Below are positions 10,521 to 19,549 of a stretch of DNA of 64,000 bases, one piece after another; positions within the stretch are counted from its first letter, which is position 1, and each line of letters begins with the position of its first letter. The notes under the pieces are model-generated. The model was given only the letters and a program-made list of their open reading frames with translations. It ran no database searches and had not been told where the DNA came from. Source of the DNA: Streptomyces lydicus (lineage in GTDB: Bacteria > Actinomycetota > Actinomycetes > Streptomycetales > Streptomycetaceae); assembly GCF_001729485.1 (NCBI RefSeq), contig NZ_CP017157.1, positions 5,952,001 to 6,016,000 on the forward strand. The letters are read 5' to 3'. Position numbers and translations under genes: made by a program.

Positions 10521-12212
10521 TCATCCGGACGGGAACGCCTGTGCCCCGTGGGGCAGTGTCAGCGTCGAGCCGCCGTGCAGGATGAGGCGGGTCGGCACGA
10601 GGCCGGTGGCATCGACGGTCGGCTCCCCGGTGCCGGAATGGCGGGCGTAGCGCGGATGGGCGCCGCCGCTGACCTGGAGGCGTATCCGGTGCCCCGCGGC
10701 GAAGCGGTGTGCGGTGGCGCTCATCGCGACGGTGACCTCGACGGGGGTCCGCCCGGTGGTCCGCAGTCGGGTCAGCCCGTCGCAGACGTTGGTGGAACGG
10801 CCCTCGGCGTCGACGTCGCAGAGGCGGGCGAAGACGTCCGCGTACCCGGTGTCCGTGGAGATCCGCAGGCGGGCGGAGACCGGGCCCAGGATCTCGACCG
10901 GTTCGGTCAGCGGCGCGCCGGTGAAGGTCCGGACGTCCTCGCGTGCTTCCAGGGTGCGGTTGTCGCGCGGCCCGGCGTCCGGGGAGAGCACGGGCCCGCC
11001 CACGGAAGGAGTGGGGTCCGCGGGGTCGTAGCGGAAGGACGTCAGGGGCTCGGCATCCGCGGGGGCCTGCCGGCCGAGGGTCCCGTCGGCGGCGGGGAAC
11101 CAGGTCGTCGCGGGCCCGGTGGGCGGCCAGTCGTCGAGGTCCCGCCAGGTGTCTTCGCCGCCCATGTGGACCCGCACGCGGGTGGGACGCAGTCCGGTGG
11201 GGTCGTCGCACAGGTGCGCGCGCAGCCAGGCGAGGCTCTCGGCGAACACGTCGGGCCAGCCGTGCTGGAACGCGGAGGTGTGGGTCCAGGGGCCGACGAG
11301 CAGGGACGTGTCGCAGCCGGCCCGGCCCAGGCGGGCGAACTGCTCGAAGGTCTGGTCGGCCAGCGCGTCGTGCCAGCCGGTCACCAGGGCGGTGGGCACC
11401 GTCTGCCGTTCCGCCGCCGCGCCCAGGGACGCACCGTGCCAGTACGGGTCGTCGGCGTCCGTGCGGGACATCACCTCCTCCAGCCAGGGCACGTCGCCGA
11501 GGGCCGACGTGTGGGCGCCGCGCAGCGGTCGTGCGGTGGTGATCCGGCGCAGACCGCACTGGAGGCGCAGCGTCGCCCGCACGAACGGGACCAGGCCCTG
11601 GTGCTGGTAGGTCATGCCGGCGCCGACGGCGAGGGCGTTGCCGAGGCGGAGTGTGCCGCCCTGGTGGAAGAGGGCGTGCGGATCGTGCAGACCGACCTGG
11701 ATGACCATGGCCTTCAGCTCCGGTGGCGGGTCCAGGGCGAGCGCCCACTGCACATAGCCCAGGTAGCTGGGGCCGATGGTGCCCAGCGCGCCGCTGAACC
11801 AGGGCTGTTCGCGCAGCCAGGCCACGGTGGCCAGGCCGTCGGCGGGTTCGTTGCGCCACAGGTCGAACCGGCCGCCCGAGCCGCCGGTGCCGCGGCAGCT
11901 CTGGAGGACCACGTGGAAGCCCTGCTCGGCGAAGAGCACGCCGTACATGGGTGACCACGGCAGGCCCCGGCCGTAGGGCGAGCGGACGAGGAGGGTGGGG
12001 AAGTCGCCCTTCGCACGCGGGAAGTAGTGGTCGGTGAGCAGCGGGCTGCCGTCCGCGGCCGGGACCTCCAGGCCCCGTTCGCAGCCGGCGCCGTAGCGCG
12101 CGGCGGGCAGGCCGCGCCAGGTCGCCCGCATCATCCGGGAGGCCAGCGGTGGCTTTCCGGGCGGGACGGCCCGCTCGGGCTTCGGCGCGACGTCGTGCGG
12201 GTGCGGTGTCAT
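10521..12212 (-). CDS. CocE/NonD-family alpha/beta hydrolase
   Basis: A 563-residue hydrolase of the cocaine esterase / X-Pro dipeptidyl-peptidase type. Residues about 55-330 hold the catalytic domain with the Ser elbow GPSYLGY, the Asp in GWHDALADQ and the His in GPWTHTS. The C-terminal part is the jelly-roll XPP domain (GPVSARLRISTDT, HRIRLQVSGGAHPR). No signal peptide is seen. ATG 12212 has GGAGGGG eight bases upstream. The gene is divergent from a TetR regulator with a palindrome at 12234-12248 between them, so repression by that regulator is likely. The natural substrate is unknown. Confidence 0.87.
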   Translation of the reverse strand: MTPHPHDVAPKPERAVPPGKPPLASRMMRATWRGLPAARYGAGCERGLEVPAADGSPLLTDHYFPRAKGDFPTLLVRSPYGRGLPWSPMYGVLFAEQGFHVVLQSCRGTGGSGGRFDLWRNEPADGLATVAWLREQPWFSGALGTIGPSYLGYVQWALALDPPPELKAMVIQVGLHDPHALFHQGGTLRLGNALAVGAGMTYQHQGLVPFVRATLRLQCGLRRITTARPLRGAHTSALGDVPWLEEVMSRTDADDPYWHGASLGAAAERQTVPTALVTGWHDALADQTFEQFARLGRAGCDTSLLVGPWTHTSAFQHGWPDVFAESLAWLRAHLCDDPTGLRPTRVRVHMGGEDTWRDLDDWPPTGPATTWFPAADGTLGRQAPADAEPLTSFRYDPADPTPSVGGPVLSPDAGPRDNRTLEAREDVRTFTGAPLTEPVEILGPVSARLRISTDTGYADVFARLCDVDAEGRSTNVCDGLTRLRTTGRTPVEVTVAMSATAHRFAAGHRIRLQVSGGAHPRYARHSGTGEPTVDATGLVPTRLILHGGSTLTLPHGAQAFPSG

Positions 12213-12233
12213 GTTCGTTTCCCCTCCACTTTT

Positions 12234-12248
12234 TCGTACGCCGTACGA
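12234..12248. promoter_or_regulatory. TetR-type operator palindrome
   Basis: TCGTAC-GCC-GTACGA is a perfect 6-bp inverted repeat around 3 bases. It lies 22 bases upstream of the CocE-type start, in the gap shared with the divergent TetR gene. The location and size suit a TetR dimer that controls both genes. The assignment is by position and symmetry only. Confidence 0.6.
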
Positions 12249-12312
12249 GAATAGTGGATGCTTGGATGGACTCCGCAACACCCGGCGGTCCGGGAGAGGA
12301 AGGGAAACGCTC

Positions 12313-13029
12313 GTGCCCGGTGGTCACGGGGCCGGCGCCACAGGCGTCGACCCCCAGCAGCTCTGGCTGAACCCCAGTCGGTCCGGCAGGGGCCGCAAGC
12401 CCTCCTTCAGCCGTGCGGCGATCACCGCCGCGGCGGTCGCCCTGGCGGACGCGGAGGGATTGGAGGCGGTCACCATGCGGCGGGTCGCCTCCGAGGTCGG
12501 GGCCGGCGTCATGTCGCTCTACAGCTACGCCCCCGACAAGGAGACCCTGCTGGAGCTGATGGTCGACCACGTCAGCGGCGAACTGCCGGCTCCGGCCCCC
12601 CGTACCGGCGACTGGCGCACCGACCTGAAGGCCATCGCGCACCTCCAGCGGGACCTGATGCTCCGTCACACCTGGCTGCCCGGCGCGCTGGCCACCCGGC
12701 GCACGCCCGGCCCGCACACGCTGGCCTTCCTGGAACACGCGCTCGCCGCCCTGCGGCCCACCCGGCTGGACGGCGCCGCGAAGCTGGAGGTGTTCAGCCT
12801 GCTCACCGGCTTCGTCGCCTCGCACGTCGGCTACGAGATCCGGCAGGCGGCCGCCGCCGACGCGCCCGGCCGGGCCGCGGCCGAGGCCCGCTACCTCGCC
12901 GCCGTCGCGGCCGACGGCCACCACCCGGAGCTGGCCGAGGCGCTCTCCGCGCCCGGCCGCCCCCCGGCCCCCGAGGCCCTGTTCACCCGGTTCCTCGACC
13001 GCCTGGTCGACGGCCTCGACACCGCCTGA
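12313..13029 (+). CDS. TetR-family repressor, divergent from CocE-type hydrolase
   Basis: A 238-residue regulator. The N-terminal helix-turn-helix is clear: FSRAAITAAAVALADAEGLE, then VTMRRVASEVGAGVMSLYSY, where the recognition helix ends. The ligand domain resembles TetR_C (LQRDLMLRHTWLPGALATRR). GTG 12313 follows a purine-rich GGAGAGGAAGGG stretch and leaves a short extension before the HTH, including WLNPSRSGRGRKPSFSR, which suits this subfamily. The open frame to 12211 overlaps the operator and the divergent gene and is unlikely to be used. The hydrolase is its likely target. Confidence 0.88.
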   Translation: MPGGHGAGATGVDPQQLWLNPSRSGRGRKPSFSRAAITAAAVALADAEGLEAVTMRRVASEVGAGVMSLYSYAPDKETLLELMVDHVSGELPAPAPRTGDWRTDLKAIAHLQRDLMLRHTWLPGALATRRTPGPHTLAFLEHALAALRPTRLDGAAKLEVFSLLTGFVASHVGYEIRQAAAADAPGRAAAEARYLAAVAADGHHPELAEALSAPGRPPAPEALFTRFLDRLVDGLDTA

Positions 13030-13051
13030 CCCGGCCGGCCCCGGGCGGCGG

Positions 13052-14542
13052 TCACCGGACCGGGGCCGTCGGCTCCCGCTCCGCGTCCGCGCCGGCCTCC
13101 AACTCCCGTTCGCTGGCCGCCACCGCGGCCTGCTCGGCGGCCAGGTCGAGGTTGCGGTGGAGGACGTAGTACAGGCCGCCGCCGACCAGCAGCCCCGGCA
13201 CGAAGGACAGGTCCGCGCCGCCCAGGGCCTCGGTGACCGGGCCGGTGTAGAAGGACGTCGCGAAGAACGGGATCATCGCGACGAACCCGGCCGCGTAGGC
13301 GAGGATGCCGCGCCAGGCCCACCGGCCGTAGATCCCGCGCGGGTCGAAGATGGCGGTCACCGCGTAGTGGCCGCGCCGCACGCAGTAGAAGTCGACGAGG
13401 TTGACCGCGGTCCACGGGATGAGGAAGTACAGCATCATCAGCACGAAGGTGTTGAAGCTCGCCAGGTAGTCCTCCGGGAGCAGCATGGCCACCGCGAAGA
13501 TGATCACCCCGATGGCGACGATGCCGGCGATGCGCGGCCGGACGGTCGGCCGGACCGCGCGGAAGGCGTCCACCGCGCTGGTGGTGGTGAGCATCGCGCC
13601 GTACGCGTTGACGGCCATGATGCCGATCAGCGCGACGGAGGAGACCACCACGGCGAAGGTGCCGAAGCCGGGCAGCAGGGCGTTGCCGACCTGGCGGATG
13701 GCGGTGATCGCGTCCGGGTGGGGCAGCGCCGAGGCGAGCAGCGCGCCCAGCGACATCAGCCAGGCGGCCGAGCCCGCCGCGCCCGCGTACGTCCACCAGA
13801 TGACCTTGCGGGCGGACACGTCGCGGGGCAGGTAGCGGGAGTAGTCCGACACGTAGACGGCGTAGCTGATCTGGTAGCCGGCCGCGGCGGAGAAGACCAC
13901 CAGGAAGGACGTCCAGGAGCCGTGCGCGGCGTGCGCGGCGCCCGCCGCGGCGTGCGGGTGGAGCCGGCCCAGCGCGCCGACGGTGAGCACGCCGAAGACC
14001 GCGATCAGCACATACGTCAGCCAGCGCTGGACCAGGTGCAGCAGGTCGTGGCCGACCACGGCGAGCACGATGGCGACGCCGATGATCAGCACGTACCAGA
14101 GGGTGGTGCCGCCGGGGAAGACCGTACGCAGGCCCTGGGCGGCCAGCACGACGTTGAAGACGTTGAAGCCGACGTAGACGAAGACCACCGCGGCGAAGGG
14201 GACGATCGCGCCGCGGATGCCGAACTGGGCCCGCGACTGGATCATCTGCGGCAGGCCCATCCGGGGGCCCTGGTTGGCGTGGAAGGCCATGAAGAAGGTG
14301 CCGAAGCACGCGCCGAGGACGACGGCCGCGACGGAGGCGGGCAGGCTCAGGCCGAGGGCGGGGCCGAGGAAGCCGGTGACCATGGTGGTCAGCACGAAGT
14401 TCCCGGTGAACCAGAACGGGCCCTGGTGCCACACCTTCCCGTGGCGCTCGCGGACGGGGACGTAGTCGATGGAGCGGACCTCGATCATCCGGGTCCCGCG
14501 CCCCTCACTACTCGTGCCTTCCCCAGGCGTCGTGGGGTCCAT
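13052..14542 (-). CDS. NCS1-family nucleobase/hydantoin permease
   Basis: A 496-residue inner-membrane transporter with about 12 hydrophobic segments between residues 45 and 465. The NCS1 signatures are present: SIDYVPVRERHGKVWHQGP near the N-terminus, GNFVLTTMVTGF, and ISYAVYVSDYSRYLP. NCS1 carriers move cytosine, purines, hydantoins or allantoin with H+ or Na+. ATG 14542 has GAGGAG seven bases upstream. The divergent neighbour is a PucR activator, the class that controls purine/ureide catabolism, so a purine or ureide substrate is plausible. The exact substrate cannot be read from sequence. Confidence 0.9.
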   Translation of the reverse strand: MDPTTPGEGTSSEGRGTRMIEVRSIDYVPVRERHGKVWHQGPFWFTGNFVLTTMVTGFLGPALGLSLPASVAAVVLGACFGTFFMAFHANQGPRMGLPQMIQSRAQFGIRGAIVPFAAVVFVYVGFNVFNVVLAAQGLRTVFPGGTTLWYVLIIGVAIVLAVVGHDLLHLVQRWLTYVLIAVFGVLTVGALGRLHPHAAAGAAHAAHGSWTSFLVVFSAAAGYQISYAVYVSDYSRYLPRDVSARKVIWWTYAGAAGSAAWLMSLGALLASALPHPDAITAIRQVGNALLPGFGTFAVVVSSVALIGIMAVNAYGAMLTTTSAVDAFRAVRPTVRPRIAGIVAIGVIIFAVAMLLPEDYLASFNTFVLMMLYFLIPWTAVNLVDFYCVRRGHYAVTAIFDPRGIYGRWAWRGILAYAAGFVAMIPFFATSFYTGPVTEALGGADLSFVPGLLVGGGLYYVLHRNLDLAAEQAAVAASERELEAGADAEREPTAPVR

Positions 14543-14674
14543 GGGCTGCTCCTCGGGGCGTGGCGACAGGTCTCCGCGGGGCGCTGCAGACATTAGTTGC
14601 GCAATACAGCGATTCCGTGGTGGTGCGAACCTAGGGGCACGGCCGCCGGGACTCGATCGCCCGATCGTCCATTC

Positions 14675-14704
14675 CATAGATATGTGATGGACACTATGTC
14701 TATG
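14675..14704. promoter_or_regulatory. Imperfect dyad at the pucR-like start
   Basis: CATAGATATGTG and CACTATGTCTATG form an imperfect inverted repeat with one gap around five bases. It spans the possible ATG starts at 14687, 14696 and 14702 and lies in an AT-richer pocket between the divergent permease and regulator genes. It may be an operator used for autoregulation. Confidence 0.4.
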
Positions 14705-16324
14705 CCCCTGCGTATCTCCGACCTGCTGGCCCGGTCCGACCTCGCGCTGTCGGTCACCTACGACGTGCCGCCGCAGCTGCTGGACCGCACGATCGAGGCG
14801 GCGACCGTCTCCGATCTGCCGGTACCGGGAAAGTGGCTGCAGGGCGGGGAACTGCTGATGACCATCGGTCTGCTGCTGCCGGGCGAGCCGGCCGCCTGCC
14901 GGGCGTACGTCCGGGACGTGGCCGAGGGCGGGGCGGCCTGCCTGGCGCTCGGGCTGGGCCAGGGGCTGCCGTACCAGGAGGCGCCGGCGCCGCTGGTGGC
15001 GGCGGCCGAGGAGGCGGGGCTGCCGCTGCTGACGGTGCCCGACGAGGTCCCGTTCATCGCCGTCACCAAGGCCGTCTTCGACGCCCGGGCCGACGAGCAG
15101 CGCGAGGTGCTGCACCGGGCCTTCGCCACCCAGCGGCGGCTGACCGCCGCGGCGGCCGGCGACGGGCTGCGGCCGATGCTGGCGGAGTGGACGGCGGCCA
15201 CCGGGGTGGGGGCGGCGGTGCTCGATCCGCTGGGCCGGCTGCTGGCGACCGGCGACCACGCGCAGCACGCCCCGCCGCCGCGGGCCCGCGACCTGATCGA
15301 ACGGGTCGCCGCGCGCGGGCTGCGCGGCAGCGCCTCCAGCACCGCCGGCGGGCAGCAGCTGGAGGTCCAGCCGCTGGGCGCACGGCGGCTGCGCGGGCTG
15401 CTGCTGCTCACCGGCCGCCCGGACGACGCCGCCCGCTCGGTCGTCCCCGGACTGGTCTCGCTGCTCTCCCTGGAGCTGGAGCGCCGCCACCTGCGCGACG
15501 AGCCGGAGCGTCGCCGCAGGTCGGCGCTGCTGTCGGAGCTGCTGGCCGCGGAGGATCCGGCCGCGGACCGGGCCAGGGACATGCTGCACTCGGTGGGGCT
15601 GACGGCCGAGCGGGTGCGCGGCGTCGTGGTGGAGCCGGAGGACCGCCGGGAAGCGGCGGACGGCGCGGCCGGTGAGGCCGCCGCGGCCGCCGCACAGGAG
15701 ATGGCCGCCGATCTGGCGCTGGCGATCCCCGGCGGCCTCGTCCGGGTCACCGGCACGGGCCACGGCGGGGCGCCGGGCGGGATCATCGAGGCGGTGGTCG
15801 GCGAGGACCTGGACGTCCGCGACGTGCTCGCCCGCTTCGCCCCGCACCGCCCGGCCGGCATCGGCCCGGCCACCGCGCCCGAGGCGGTACGGGTGTCACT
15901 GCGTCAGGCGGCCGGGCTGCTCGCCGTCAGCCGGTCGGCCGGCGAACCCGCCGAGGCCCGGCAGAGCCAGGCCAGCCGGCTGCTGCTCGACCTCGGTGAC
16001 CGCCGTACGCTGCACGGCTACGCCGACTCCGTGCTCGGTCCGCTCGATCTCGCCGACAACGGCGAGGAGTTGCTCGCCACGCTGGCCGCCTGGCTGGAGA
16101 CCGGCGGTGCCTGGGACGCCACCAGCCGGCGGCTCGGCGTGCACCGGCACACCGTACGCAACCGCCTGGACAAGGCCATGGACCTCACCGGCCGCCGCCT
16201 CGACGACCCCGACGACCGGTTCGACCTGTGGCTGGCGACCCGCATCCGGCGCGGCGGCGCGGCGGCCGCCGGGACCGGCGGCCGGCCAGTTCCCCCACCC
16301 CCGCCGACACGACCAGGCCGGTGA
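14687..16324 (+). CDS. PucR-family transcriptional regulator
   Basis: A 545-residue regulator. The N-terminal PucR domain is recognisable (TVSDLPVPGKWLQGGELLMT and PDEVPFIAVTKAVF). The C-terminus has the HTH_30 domain (WDATSRRLGVHRHTVRNRLD, then KAMDLTGRRLDDP). PucR proteins sense purine-related signals and regulate ureide/purine uptake genes. It is divergent from the NCS1 permease, its probable target. The start is uncertain: ATGs at 14687, 14696 and 14702 share the frame, none has a strong ribosome site, and a dyad covers them. The tail after the HTH is Pro/Gly-rich and probably disordered. Confidence 0.87.
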   Translation: MDTMSMPLRISDLLARSDLALSVTYDVPPQLLDRTIEAATVSDLPVPGKWLQGGELLMTIGLLLPGEPAACRAYVRDVAEGGAACLALGLGQGLPYQEAPAPLVAAAEEAGLPLLTVPDEVPFIAVTKAVFDARADEQREVLHRAFATQRRLTAAAAGDGLRPMLAEWTAATGVGAAVLDPLGRLLATGDHAQHAPPPRARDLIERVAARGLRGSASSTAGGQQLEVQPLGARRLRGLLLLTGRPDDAARSVVPGLVSLLSLELERRHLRDEPERRRRSALLSELLAAEDPAADRARDMLHSVGLTAERVRGVVVEPEDRREAADGAAGEAAAAAAQEMAADLALAIPGGLVRVTGTGHGGAPGGIIEAVVGEDLDVRDVLARFAPHRPAGIGPATAPEAVRVSLRQAAGLLAVSRSAGEPAEARQSQASRLLLDLGDRRTLHGYADSVLGPLDLADNGEELLATLAAWLETGGAWDATSRRLGVHRHTVRNRLDKAMDLTGRRLDDPDDRFDLWLATRIRRGGAAAAGTGGRPVPPPPPTRPGR

Positions 16325-16387
16325 CGGACGGACCTTCTCCCGCCGTCCGCCCTTCACTCCCGCCCCCGCAGCGTCTTTACTTCGATC

Positions 16388-17331
<944 letters not shown>

Positions 17332-17335
<4 letters not shown>

Positions 17336-17991
17336 TCGACAAGTTGTTGCCGGCGCCCGTGGTGACCGCCGAGGCGTTCCGCGACGCCCCGCTGTCGGAG
17401 ATGTTCCCCGAGGAACGCGCGCTGGTGGCCAACGCGGTTCCCAAGCGCCAGTTGGAGTTCGGCACCGTACGCGGCTGCGCCCGCAGCGCGCTGTCCCGGC
17501 TGGGCTTCGCCCCGGCACCGCTGCTCCCGGGCAGCGACCGGGCGCCGCAGTGGCCGGACGGCGTGGTCGGCGCGATGACCCACTGCGCGGGCTACCGCGC
17601 CGCCGCGGTGGCCCGCCGCCGGGACGTGCTGACGGTGGGCCTGGACGCGGAGCCGAACGAGCCGGTGGCCGACCCCGGCGTGGTCGACCTCGTCACGCTG
17701 CCCGAGGAGCGTGCGCAGCTGCGCGGTCTGGCGGCGCTGCAGCCCGAGGTCAGCTGGGACCGGCTGATCTTCAGCGCCAAGGAGTCCGTCTACAAGGCGT
17801 GGTACCCGCTCACCCGGCGCTGGCTGGGCTTCGAGGACGCCCTGCTCACCCTCGACCCCACCGACGCGACCTTCACGGCCCGGCTGCTCGTACCGGGCCC
17901 CGTCGTCAACGGCGAAGAACTCACGGAGTTCACCGGCGGCTGGCTGATCGGCGAAGGGCTGGTGGTGACCGGGATCGTGGTGAAGGCGTGA
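17332..17991 (+). CDS. Sfp/EntD-type 4'-phosphopantetheinyl transferase
   Basis: A 219-residue enzyme that moves 4'-phosphopantetheine from CoA to carrier-protein serines of polyketide and peptide synthases. It has the N-terminal 4PPT_N region (MFPEERALVANAVPKRQLEF), the Mg-binding VGLDAEP and the signature FSAKESVYKAWYPL. MTHCAGYRAAAVA is the expected substrate-contact strand. The ATG start overlaps the upstream phosphoesterase stop by four bases, so the pair is one operon. No synthase cluster is in the window, so this is probably a broad-range housekeeping PPTase for natural-product pathways elsewhere. A hairpin terminator follows at 18011-18041. Confidence 0.93.
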
Positions 17992-18010
17992 GCCGGCACG
18001 GACCGCGACG

Positions 18011-18041
18011 GCCGCGGGGGCTTTGAACGGGCCCCCGCGGC
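18011..18041 (+). terminator. Hairpin terminator after the PPTase gene
   Basis: GCCGCGGGGGC and GCCCCCGCGGC form a perfect 11-bp stem around a 9-base loop, 20 bases past the PPTase stop. No U-tract follows, which is common in Streptomyces terminators. Confidence 0.6.
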
Positions 18042-18134
18042 GCGACAGCGCGGCGGACACGCAAACGACCCCGACGGCAGCCTGGCTTCGGGCGCCCGAT
18101 CGCGCGAGGACGGCGTGGGCCGTAGACAGGAGAC

Positions 18135-18323
18135 ATGAGCGAAAACCACGCGACGTACCGGCCCGGTGAGGTGGTGCCGCAGAGCGGCATCTACGAGTGC
18201 GACTGCGGCGAAGCCCACCGGTGGAGCACCAGTACCGATGTCAAGGGCCACCGCTTCCCGCCCCTGCCGGAAGACTGCCCGGGCGGCGCCTGGATCATGA
18301 AGGACCCCGCCCACCCGTCCTGA
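18135..18323 (+). CDS. Small conserved protein (YjzC-like fold suspected)
   Basis: A 62-residue soluble protein with AGGAG five bases before ATG 18135. The sequence YRPGEVVPQSGIYEC, then CDCGEAHRWST and KGHRFPPLP, resembles small bacterial proteins of the YjzC kind, which share a 'pGd.aP.sGiY' turn and a small beta fold. The Cys-rich CDCG and a further Cys (EDCPGG) may bind metal, but no complete four-ligand site is obvious. It stands alone between the PPTase terminator and a membrane-protein gene. No function is known to me. Confidence 0.7.
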   Translation: MSENHATYRPGEVVPQSGIYECDCGEAHRWSTSTDVKGHRFPPLPEDCPGGAWIMKDPAHPS

Positions 18324-18460
18324 CCACCGCGTCACCCTCGGGACGACGCGGTACCTCGCCACCGCCCCTCCGGTGTCTGCCGGGACTCCGAGCACCCGGG
18401 TCACCGGAGTGGCTGAAAATGCCTCTACGATCCGGTTGATCACCGAACCGGGGAGGGGAC

Positions 18461-19399
18461 ATGGCCGAGGGCCGGGAAACGGACGCCATCGCCGAGAGAC
18501 CGGTGGAGCTGGCCTACCTGCCGACCGTCGGCGAACTGGCGTCCGCGCTGCGGGCACGCGCGAGGAGCACCGGTGCGGGCCGCCTTCGGGGCCGGGCGCT
18601 GGTCTGGACGGTGGCGGTCACGCTCGTCGGCGCCCTGCTGTCGACGGCCGGATCCGGCCACCGCGACACCCCCTGGCCGCTGTACGCGGGGGTGGTGGCC
18701 GTCGCCGCCCTCATGACCGCGACGCCGTGGTTGCAGGCGCGCCACCTCCACCGGCTCGCCGAACGGCAGGGGGACATCCGCGGGACGGTCGACGACACCG
18801 GGGTCCGGCTCACCACCGCACACAGCTCGGCCGCCATCGACTGGCACCTCTACCCCCGCTACGTCGAGACCCCGGAGCTGTTCGTGCTGCTCAGCGCCGA
18901 CAGGTCCGCCGTCGGCTTCCTCGTCCTGCCCAAGCGGGCCGTGGCGGACCCGAAGGAGGTGGACCGGCTGCGGGCGGTCCTCGACCGGCGGCTCGTCCGC
19001 GCGGACGCCGCCGGGGCGCCCGGAGGCCCGCGGAGCCGGGGCCGGGCCGTCGGCCGTGGAGCCGGCTCCGTCGCACTGTTGCTGCTGGGGCTGCTGCTGT
19101 TCTTCTTCGCCTTCGCCGCCGTCCGAACCGCCACGCACCCGGACCATTTCCCCGGGATCCAGAACAACACCGCCCCGATGGCGGTCGTCCTGCTGGGGCT
19201 GGGGACGCTTGCGGTCGCCGGGGCGTGGCGGCTCGTACGGCGGATGGCGGCCATGCGGACCGTGACCGCCGTGCTCGCCGTTCTCGTCCTGCTGGCGGGT
19301 GGCACCGTCCTGTACCGCGTCGGGCCGATGCTCCACTGCTGGGGCGCGGCACGGATCGCCCGCGGCTCCGAAGGCGCCTACGTCTGCTACGACTTCTAG
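18461..19399 (+). CDS. YcxB-like multi-pass membrane protein
   Basis: A 312-residue membrane protein. ATG 18461 has GGGGAGGGG directly upstream. Two TM segments near residues 48-90 precede a soluble YcxB-like domain (GTVDDTGVRLTTAHSSAAID, then WHLYPRYVETPELFVLL and FLVLPKRAV). Further hydrophobic segments follow at about 200-220, 238-258 and 265-290. YcxB-like domains are of unknown function; an enzyme motif is absent. It is convergent with the NTPase gene at 19550 across 150 bases with no strong terminator. Confidence 0.8.
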   Translation: MAEGRETDAIAERPVELAYLPTVGELASALRARARSTGAGRLRGRALVWTVAVTLVGALLSTAGSGHRDTPWPLYAGVVAVAALMTATPWLQARHLHRLAERQGDIRGTVDDTGVRLTTAHSSAAIDWHLYPRYVETPELFVLLSADRSAVGFLVLPKRAVADPKEVDRLRAVLDRRLVRADAAGAPGGPRSRGRAVGRGAGSVALLLLGLLLFFFAFAAVRTATHPDHFPGIQNNTAPMAVVLLGLGTLAVAGAWRLVRRMAAMRTVTAVLAVLVLLAGGTVLYRVGPMLHCWGAARIARGSEGAYVCYDF

Positions 19400-19549
19400 C
19401 GGGCCACGGTCTCCGAAGGGGCCCGGCCGTCGACTCCCGGCGACGAGCCGCAGACGCCACCCGATCAACAGGCGGAAAGGAACCGTGTCACCAGCCGCGG
19501 GCGAAGCTCTCACGGCCACCGGTGAGGGATCGCCCCGGGCCCGCTTCGG

